Assembly: GCA_934693215.1 (NCBI GenBank)
Contig: CAKUVB010000068.1
Location: 1 to 8,550 of the forward strand
Source of the DNA: an uncultured Candidatus Melainabacteria bacterium
GTDB taxonomy: Bacteria; Cyanobacteriota; Vampirovibrionia; Gastranaerophilales; Gastranaerophilaceae
Length of the DNA: 8,550 nt
Direction of reading: 5' to 3'
A model generated the notes under the pieces. It saw only the letters and a program-made list of their open reading frames with translations, was not told the DNA's origin and did no database searches. The position numbers and the translations under genes are program-made. Each line of letters starts with the position of its first letter. Positions within the stretch are counted from its first letter, which is position 1. Shown here piece by piece: positions 1 to 7,600 of this stretch.

Positions 1-2859
1 CGTCTATACAACGCAACTATGATTCCTAATAGAGGTGCATGGTTGAAAATTGAAACTGATGCTAACGATTTAATCTACATGAAGATAGATAAGAATAGAA
101 AAATCTTAGCTACTACAGTATTAAAAGCTATGGGTATTACTGTTAATGAAATGGAATCTTTATTCACTCACTTTGATTTCTTAAAGAAAACTTTGGATAA
201 AGATACAACTGAAACAACAGATGATGCTTTAATTGATTTATACAAAAAATTAAGACCTGGAGATCCTGCTTCTGCAGTAGGTGGCCGTCAAATCTTGGAA
301 TCTCGTTTCTTTGACGAAAAGAAATATGATATTGGACGTGTTGGTCGTTATAAATTAAACAAAAAACTTAATTTGAATATTTCTAAGAACCAAAGAACAT
401 TAACTGTTCAAGATATCGTTGCTTCAATCGAATACCTTATCAACTTAACTTATGATGAAGGAACATTGGACGATATCGACCACTTAGGAAACAGAAGAAT
501 TCGTTCAGTTGGCGAACTCCTTCAAAACCAATTCAGAGTAGGTTTATCAAGAATCGAAAGAATCGTTAAAGAAAGAATGACTTTGCAAGATTCTGAAACA
601 TTAACTCCATTGAACTTGTTGAACACAAAACCGTTGGTTGCTTCATTGAAAGAATTCTTCGGTTCTTCTCAATTATCACAGTTCATGGATCAAACCAACC
701 CATTGGCTGAATTGACTCACAAACGTCGTATTTCAGCTTTAGGACCTGGTGGTTTACAAAGAGAAAGAGCAGGATTTGCAGTTCGTGACATTCACCCTTC
801 TCACTATGGACGTATTTGTCCGGTAGAAACACCGGAAGGACCTAACGCAGGTTTGATTGGTTCATTGGCTACTCACGCAAGAGTTAATGAATACGGTTTT
901 ATTGAATCTCCATTCTTTGTTGTTAAAGATGGCAAGGTTACAGACGAAGTTGTTTATATGACAGCTGACGAAGATGAAAACTTCCGTTGTGCGCCTGCAG
1001 ATGTTAAATTGAACAAGGATAACACATTTAAAGAAGCTCAAGTTCCAGTAAGATATCGTTCAGAATTTACAATGTGCGAATCTTCAAAGGTTGACTATGT
1101 TGGTGTATGTCCTATTCAGATTATCTCTGTTGCGACATCTGTAATTCCGTTTATCGAACACGATGATGCGAACCGTGCATTGATGGGTTCTAACATGCAA
1201 CGTCAAGCCGTTCCATTATTGATTACAGAAAGACCAGTTGTTGGTACAGGGCTAGAATCCAGAGCTGCAAAAGACTCAGGTATGGTTGTTGTATCACAAG
1301 TTGATGGTACTGTTGAAAGAGTTGTGGGTGAAGAAATTGTTATCCGTGACGTACAAGGAAAAGCTCATCTTTATACATTGATGAAGTATGTAAGATCTAA
1401 CCAAGATACTTGTATTAACCAAAGACCAATTGTTCACGAAGGTGATAAGGTTTATGCAGGTGATGTTATTGCTGATGGTGCTTCAACAAGTTGTGGTGAG
1501 TTATCATTAGGTAAAAATATCTTAGTTGCTTATATGCCTTGGGAAGGATATAACTTCGAAGATGCTATCTTACTTTCTGAAAGATGTGTACACGATGATA
1601 TCTTTACTTCATTACACATTGAAAAATTAGAAATTGATGCAAGACAAACAAAACTTGGACCAGAAGAAATAACACGTGAAATCCCTAACGTATCTGAAGA
1701 TGCATTAAGACACTTAGATGAACGTGGTATTGTTAGAATCGGTGCAAGAGTTTATGCTGATGATATATTAGTAGGTAAAGTTACACCAAAAGGTGAAAGT
1801 GAACACCCACCAGAAGAAAAATTATTAAGAGCAATCTTCGCTGAAAAAGCAAGAGATGTTAAAGATAATTCATTACGTGTTCCTCACGGTGAAGGTGGTA
1901 GAGTACTTGATGTTAAAGTATTTGACAGAGAAAAAGGTGATGAATTACCTCCTGGAGCTAATACAGTTATTAGAGTATATATTGCTCAAAAACGTAAAGT
2001 TTCTGTAGGTGACAAATTATCAGGAAGACATGGTAACAAAGGTATCGTATCTAGAATTCTTCCAAAAGAAGATATGCCATTCTTACCTGATGGTACTCCT
2101 GTAGATATCGTATTGAACCCACTAGGTGTTCCTTCTCGTATGAACGTAGGTCAAACTTATGAATGTTTACTTGGTTTGGCTGCATACTTGACAGGAGAAC
2201 ACTACGAAGCACCTTCTTTCGATGAAAGATATGGTGAAAACCAATCAGAAATCGTAACTAAAGGCGAACTTCTTAGAGGTATTAAAGAATCTGGTTGTGA
2301 TTGGGTTCGTGAAGATGGTAAAGTTTACTTGATTGACGGACGTACAGGTGAAAGATTTGATAGACCGGTTGCAGTTGGTTTATCTTACATCTTGAAACTT
2401 GTTCACTTAGTAGATGATAAAATTCACGCAAGAAGTACAGGTCCTTACTCACTAGTTACTCAACAACCATTGGGTGGTAAAGCTCAATTCGGTGGTCAAA
2501 GATTCGGTGAAATGGAAGTTTGGGCACTTGAAGCTTACGGTGCTGCATATACTTTACAAGAAATGCTTACAATTAAATCTGATGATGTTAATGGTAGAAA
2601 CAGAGCTTATGAATCAATCGTAAAAGGCGATAATATTCCAAGACCTGGTATTCCAGAATCATTCAAGGTTCTTGTAAGAGAACTTCAAAGTATAGGTTTA
2701 GACATTACGGTTGCTAAGAAAGATGGTGTAGAAGTTGATTTAATGACAGATATGGACGATATGAGAAAGTCTGCTCCTAAGAGAACACTTTCTGATATAG
2801 ATTCAGAATTGTTAAATATCAATTTCTTTGATACATCTACAACCATGGGCGAAATATAA
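1..2859 (+). CDS. rpoB: RNA polymerase beta subunit, 5'-truncated by window edge
   Basis: Beta subunit of DNA-dependent RNA polymerase, forming one side of the catalytic cleft. The frame is open from base 1 and reads RLYNAT before the first ATG at base 19. Those residues and the following IPNRGAW align with an internal part of RpoB, so base 19 is not the start; about 165 N-terminal residues are missing. Counting from base 1, the rifampicin region (GSSQLSQFMDQTNPL) is at residues 221-235, GYNFEDAI near 516-523, and the catalytic lysines of GDKLSGRHGNKG are K672 and K680 (E. coli K1065 and K1073). The spacing between the rifampicin region and these lysines is about 107 residues shorter than in E. 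coli, which fits absence of the E. coli-type insertion SI2. The C-terminal clamp part (GGQRFGEMEVWALEAYGA) is intact and the protein ends normally. The stop overlaps the rpoC1 ribosome binding site, indicating one transcript. Identity is certain; only the start is unseen. Confidence 0.98.
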   Translation, partial: RLYNATMIPNRGAWLKIETDANDLIYMKIDKNRKILATTVLKAMGITVNEMESLFTHFDFLKKTLDKDTTETTDDALIDLYKKLRPGDPASAVGGRQILESRFFDEKKYDIGRVGRYKLNKKLNLNISKNQRTLTVQDIVASIEYLINLTYDEGTLDDIDHLGNRRIRSVGELLQNQFRVGLSRIERIVKERMTLQDSETLTPLNLLNTKPLVASLKEFFGSSQLSQFMDQTNPLAELTHKRRISALGPGGLQRERAGFAVRDIHPSHYGRICPVETPEGPNAGLIGSLATHARVNEYGFIESPFFVVKDGKVTDEVVYMTADEDENFRCAPADVKLNKDNTFKEAQVPVRYRSEFTMCESSKVDYVGVCPIQIISVATSVIPFIEHDDANRALMGSNMQRQAVPLLITERPVVGTGLESRAAKDSGMVVVSQVDGTVERVVGEEIVIRDVQGKAHLYTLMKYVRSNQDTCINQRPIVHEGDKVYAGDVIADGASTSCGELSLGKNILVAYMPWEGYNFEDAILLSERCVHDDIFTSLHIEKLEIDARQTKLGPEEITREIPNVSEDALRHLDERGIVRIGARVYADDILVGKVTPKGESEHPPEEKLLRAIFAEKARDVKDNSLRVPHGEGGRVLDVKVFDREKGDELPPGANTVIRVYIAQKRKVSVGDKLSGRHGNKGIVSRILPKEDMPFLPDGTPVDIVLNPLGVPSRMNVGQTYECLLGLAAYLTGEHYEAPSFDERYGENQSEIVTKGELLRGIKESGCDWVREDGKVYLIDGRTGERFDRPVAVGLSYILKLVHLVDDKIHARSTGPYSLVTQQPLGGKAQFGGQRFGEMEVWALEAYGAAYTLQEMLTIKSDDVNGRNRAYESIVKGDNIPRPGIPESFKVLVRELQSIGLDITVAKKDGVEVDLMTDMDDMRKSAPKRTLSDIDSELLNINFFDTSTTMGEI

Positions 2860-2863
2860 GGAG
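2858..2863 (+). promoter_or_regulatory. Ribosome binding site of rpoC1
   Basis: AAGGAG begins inside the TAA stop of rpoB and ends six bases before the ATG at 2870. This is a near-ideal Shine-Dalgarno site and it fixes the rpoC1 start. Its overlap with the rpoB stop suggests translational coupling (inference). Confidence 0.85.
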
Positions 2864-2869
2864 AAATAA

Positions 2870-4579
2870 ATGTCTACAAGTATTGATTATTTTGATTATA
2901 TACGAATAAGTATTGCATCACCTGAAAGAATCCTTAAATGGTCTTATGGTGAGGTAACAAAACCAGAAACAATTAACTACAGAACTTTGAAGCCTGAAAG
3001 AGATGGTCTTTTCTGTGAAAGAATCTTTGGGCCAACAAAGGACTGGGAATGTTTCTGTGGTAAATATAAAAGAGTACGTCATAAAGGTATCATTTGTGAA
3101 CGATGTGGTGTTGAAGTTACTGATTCAAAAGTAAGACGTCACAGAATGGGACACATTAAACTTGCTGCTCCTGTTTCTCACATTTGGTTCTTAAAAGGTA
3201 TTCCATCTTATCTTGGTTTACTTTTAGATATGACATTAAAAGATCTTGAACAAATTATTTACTTTAATAATTATGTTGTAATGGATCCGGCAGATAGTCC
3301 ATTCAAAAAACTTCAACTTTTAACAGAAGAAGAATATGAAGACTTTATTGCAGAAAACGAAGAATCAGAATTAAAAGTTGGTATTGGTTCTGAAGCTATT
3401 AAAGAACTTTTAGCAGAAATTAATGTTAAAGAATTAGCAGAAGAAATCAGAACAGAACTTGCTGGTCACGTTACATCTGTTCAACGCAAAGGTAAATTAA
3501 TTAAGAGATTAAGATTGTTGGATTCATTAATTTCATCTGAAACTGATCCAACTTGGATGATAATGGACGTTCTTCCGGTTACACCTCCTGATTTAAGACC
3601 AATGGTTCAATTAGATGGTGGTAGATTTGCTACATCTGACTTGAACGATTTGTACAGACGTGTAATTAACAGAAATAATCGTTTACAAAGATTGTTAGAA
3701 ATGGGTGCTCCAGAAATTATTGTAAGAAACGAAAAACGTATGTTACAAGAAGCTGTAGATGCTCTAATTGATAACGGAAGACGTGGAAGAACTGTTGTTG
3801 GTCCTAACAACAGAGCATTAAAATCTCTATCTAACATTATTGAAGGTAAACAAGGTCGTTTCCGTCAAAACTTGTTAGGTAAACGTGTTGACTACTCTGG
3901 TCGTTCAGTAATCGTTGTTGGTCCTTCATTGAAATTAAATCAATGTGGTTTACCAAAAGAAATGGCTATTGAATTATTCAAACCATTTGTAGTTAATAAA
4001 TTAATCGAACGTGGTTATGTACAAAATATCAAATCTGCTAAGAAGAAAATCGAACGTTCAGAAGAAGTTGTTTGGGATATCTTAGAAGAAGTAATTGACG
4101 GACACCCAGTTATGTTAAACCGTGCTCCTACATTACACAGACTTGGTATTCAAGCATTTGAACCTAAATTAGTAGAAGGTAGAGCAATTCAGTTACACCC
4201 ATTAGTATGTACAGCCTTCAACGCTGACTTTGACGGTGACCAAATGGCTGTTCACGTTCCTCTTTCAATAGAGGCTCAAACTGAAGCTAGAATGTTAATG
4301 TTAGCAACTAACAACATCTTGGCTCCAGCTAACGGAAAACCAATCATTACACCATCTCAAGACATGGTATTGGGAATGTATTACTTGACTATATTAGAAA
4401 AACCTGATATGGAACCTGTTGGTCATTTCTACAATTATGCAGATGCTATTTCAGCATTAGAAGTTGGAGTTATCGACCTTCACGACAAGATTATAGTTCG
4501 TGATGAAAATGGTAAGAGAATTGAAACAACTGCAGGTAGAATTATTTTCAACGAAGCAGTTCGTTCAGCTCTTGTGTAG
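2870..4579 (+). CDS. rpoC1: RNA polymerase gamma subunit (N-terminal part of beta')
   Basis: N-terminal portion of beta', a separate gene in cyanobacteria and plastids, 569 residues. The first zinc site has cysteines C61, C63, C76 and C79 within ECFCGKYKR and ICERCGVEV. The clamp helices that bind sigma start near residue 253 (FATSDLNDLYRRVINRNNR). The lid/rudder region follows (RQNLLGKRVDYSGRS). The catalytic motif NADFDGD places the magnesium-binding aspartates at 453, 455 and 457 (E. coli D460, D462, D464). The protein ends in TTAGRIIFNEAVRSALV, which resembles the TTPGRI-type end of cyanobacterial gamma subunits, so the gene is complete. It is shorter than the roughly 620-630 residues I recall for cyanobacterial gamma; the shortfall lies after the catalytic motif, just before this end. 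The start follows a strong ribosome binding site 10 bases after rpoB. The stop is TAG. Confidence 0.97.
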   Translation: MSTSIDYFDYIRISIASPERILKWSYGEVTKPETINYRTLKPERDGLFCERIFGPTKDWECFCGKYKRVRHKGIICERCGVEVTDSKVRRHRMGHIKLAAPVSHIWFLKGIPSYLGLLLDMTLKDLEQIIYFNNYVVMDPADSPFKKLQLLTEEEYEDFIAENEESELKVGIGSEAIKELLAEINVKELAEEIRTELAGHVTSVQRKGKLIKRLRLLDSLISSETDPTWMIMDVLPVTPPDLRPMVQLDGGRFATSDLNDLYRRVINRNNRLQRLLEMGAPEIIVRNEKRMLQEAVDALIDNGRRGRTVVGPNNRALKSLSNIIEGKQGRFRQNLLGKRVDYSGRSVIVVGPSLKLNQCGLPKEMAIELFKPFVVNKLIERGYVQNIKSAKKKIERSEEVVWDILEEVIDGHPVMLNRAPTLHRLGIQAFEPKLVEGRAIQLHPLVCTAFNADFDGDQMAVHVPLSIEAQTEARMLMLATNNILAPANGKPIITPSQDMVLGMYYLTILEKPDMEPVGHFYNYADAISALEVGVIDLHDKIIVRDENGKRIETTAGRIIFNEAVRSALV

Positions 4580-4600
4580 GTTAAGTTAAAAATAATATTA

Positions 4601-4606
4601 AAGGGA
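4601..4606 (+). promoter_or_regulatory. Ribosome binding site of rpoC2
   Basis: AAGGGA lies ten bases before the ATG at 4617 in a 37-base AT-rich gap (4580-4616). It is weaker and further from the start than the rpoC1 site. An in-frame TAG at 4611-4613 excludes any start upstream of 4617, so the start is secure even though the site is mediocre. Confidence 0.65.
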
Positions 4607-4616
4607 AATATAGAAA

Positions 4617-7600
4617 ATGGAAAACACATACGCACATACAAAACAAATTCCAGAGTTTATTAATAAACAGATGGATAAAGGTGGCTTGAAAAACCTTCTT
4701 TCTCAAATCTATTTGGAATACGGTGGTGCTAAAACTGCTGAACTTGCAAATACTTTGAAGAATTTGGGTTACAGATATGCTACTAAATCTGGTGTTACTA
4801 TTTCAATTGCAGACCTTTCAGTTCCTGCAACAAAGAAAGATTTGTTAAAAGCTGCTGAAGAAGAAATTGAAAAATCAACACACAGATATTTAAAAGGTGA
4901 GATTACAGAAGTTGAGAGATATACAAAGGTTATCGATACTTGGTCAGAAACAACTTCAAAATTAACAGATCAAGTAGTAGAGAACTTTGATAGATTAAAC
5001 CCTGTTTATATGATGGCATTCTCTGGTGCGAGAGGTAACTTATCACAGGTATCACAATTAGTTGGTATGCGTGGTTTGATGGCTGACGCACAAGGTCAAA
5101 TCATCGACTTGCCGATTAAATCAAACTTTAAAGAAGGTCTGTCTGTTACTGAATACATTATTTCATCTTACGGTGCTCGTAAAGGTCTTGTTGATACAGC
5201 GTTGAAAACAGCCGATTCAGGTTACTTAACAAGACGTTTGGTAGACGTTGCTCAAGATGTAATAATCAGAGATGCAGATTGTGGTGGCGACAAATTTATC
5301 AACATGAAACCAATTATGGACGGTGATAATGTTATTGTTCCATTGATTGATAGATTATTAGGTAGAACAGTTGCTGAAGATATTTTTGATACAGATGGCA
5401 AAACTTTATTAGTTGCAAAAAATACAACTATGGACAGAAACGATATCAAGAAAATTTCACACCTTGATTTAAAAGAATTAAAAGTAAGATCAGGTTTGAC
5501 TTGTAGTCTTGAATATGGTGTTTGTCAAAAATGTTATGGTTGGGCAATGACAACTCAAAAATTAGTTGATGTTGGTGAAGCAATCGGTATTAGTGCAGCT
5601 CAATCAATCGGTGAACCTGGTACTCAGTTAACAATGAGAACATTCCACACCGGTGGTGTATTCAAAGGTGCTGGTGCTATGAAAACTGTAGAAACTATCG
5701 AAGCTGGTACAGTTTCATCTAAGTTAAAAACTAGAGAATTAAGAACTCGTCACGGTGATGTTGTAAATGTTGCAATATTTGAAGGCGATGTAGAAGTTAA
5801 GGGTGCTAAATTTAATAAGAAATACCATATCCCTGCAGGTGCAATTTGTCACTTTACAGATGGTATGGAAGTTAAAAAAGGCTATAAATTAGCTGAATTT
5901 GACCCGGTATCTTCTGGTGATGGTTCTCGTTTAACAGAAAAAGCTACAAAAGATATTACATCTGATGTTTCAGGTGAAGTATATTTTGAAGATTTCGTAG
6001 TAGATGAAAAGAAAGACCGTCAAGGTAACGTATCAAGAATTGCGAACAAATCAGGTATTGTTTGGGTTATTGGTGGTGACGTTTATAACCTTCCTGGTGG
6101 TTCAAAAATCCTTGTTAAAGATGGTCAAAAGGTTAAAGAAGGTGAAGAACTTGCTGAAACTATGATGATTTGTGAACATGGTGGTGAAGTTCGTTATGGT
6201 GCTGATTTAGTTACTGAAGATGTAAAAATTGACGGTCAAAAAATCAAGAAAATTGTTCAAGGTAAAGAATTGACAATTGTTATTGCATCATTAATTCCTT
6301 CAAATGCTACTTTTGAACAAACTAAGAAAGAACAATTATGGACAGTTGAAGAAACTGATGAAAAATATATCGTAAAAGCTCCAGTAGATACCACTGTAGA
6401 AAACGGTATGGTTATAGCAGAGCTTGTTGATGATGAATATTCAGTTGAATCTTCAGGTGAAATAAGATACTTAGGTGTTGAAGTTGATGATAACCAAATT
6501 ATTACAACTCCTGGTAATGTAGTATTTATTCCTGAAGAAATACATCAAATTAATAAAGATGCAACTTTGAAAATGGTAGAAAACGGAACTTTCGTTACTG
6601 CCGGTACAGAAGTTGTAAAAGATGTATATTGTCACTTAGACGGTATTGTTGAATTCAAAGAATTCAATGATGTAATCCACGAAATTACAATCCGTCCGGG
6701 AGAAGTTCATTCTTTAGCTAGCATCAACGAATTAAAAGTTGAAGAAGGTGCTGTTATTACTAAAGGAACAGTTATTGCAGAAGGTATTAAAGCTAAGGAA
6801 ACTTCAATTGTTACAATCATGGAATCTGATTTTGATGATTTAGATATTGATGATTTAGATGAAGAAATTGATACAACATTAGGTTTAGAAGAAGATACAT
6901 TAGATGAAAAACCAATTCAAATTCTTGTTCGTCCGGTACAAGTTCTTGATATTAAACCTAAAAATGTTTCTATCAAATTTGATACATCTGATGAATTGAT
7001 TGATATTGTTCCTGTAACTCAATTGCAATATAAAGATGGTGCAAGAGTTAGAAACCTTGATGGTGCAGCATTAACAAGAACAAGTTTAGTTCTTCAAATG
7101 CAAGGATATTTATCACACCTTAAAGGTTTGGTAGAACTTGATAAAGATAATCAATTAAAGATTGTTGTATTAGAAACTTTGATTGTTCGTCGTGAATTAG
7201 AAGGTAATTCTAAGATGAACCAATCTTTACAAACAGCTTTATTAGTTGAAAACGGTGCTGTTATTGAGCCAAAAACTCCAGTTGCAAAAACTGAGGTATT
7301 AGCAATAAATAATGGTGTTGCATCAATTAAAACAACTGAAGGTGATATCAGAAGATTGTTATTACATTCTGAAGAATTTGAACAATCAGTTGCTATAAAA
7401 GGCAAAGCTACTGTAAAAGAAGGTCAATTTGTAAAAATGGATTCAATTCTATCTGATGGTGGAGATGTTTCTCCTGTATCTGGTAAAGTTGTTTCTGTTG
7501 ACAAATCAGGTGTTGTAATTAGAATGGGTCGTCCATATTTAATCAGCCCTGGTACTCAATTACAGGTTGATGCTCAATCATTAGTATTAAGAGGTGATAT

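Noticed and set aside
19..21. ATG at base 19 as the start of rpoB
   Set aside because: The frame is open to base 1 and the six residues before it (RLYNAT) match internal RpoB sequence; about 165 residues of the family's N-terminus would be missing. It is an internal methionine.
3607..3837. Antisense open reading frame of 76 codons
   Set aside because: It lies opposite the conserved clamp-helix region of rpoC1, its protein resembles no known family, and it has no convincing ribosome binding site.
4592..4599. TAATATTA palindrome in the rpoC1-rpoC2 gap as a promoter -10 or operator
   Set aside because: Such short A/T palindromes are expected by chance in this composition and no matching -35 element was seen.
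4577..4619. rpoC1/rpoC2 separation as a frameshift or sequencing error in a single rpoC
   Set aside because: There is a stop, a 37-base non-coding gap with a ribosome binding site, and a new ATG preceded by an in-frame stop; RpoC1 ends as cyanobacterial gamma does.
5252..5449. Antisense open reading frame of 65 codons
   Set aside because: Opposite rpoC2 between the bridge helix and the second zinc site. The hydrophobic, Ser-rich product is what reverse reading of AT-rich coding DNA typically gives.
7151..7405. Antisense open reading frame of 84 codons
   Set aside because: Entirely opposite the SI3 coding region, with no recognisable domain or start signal.
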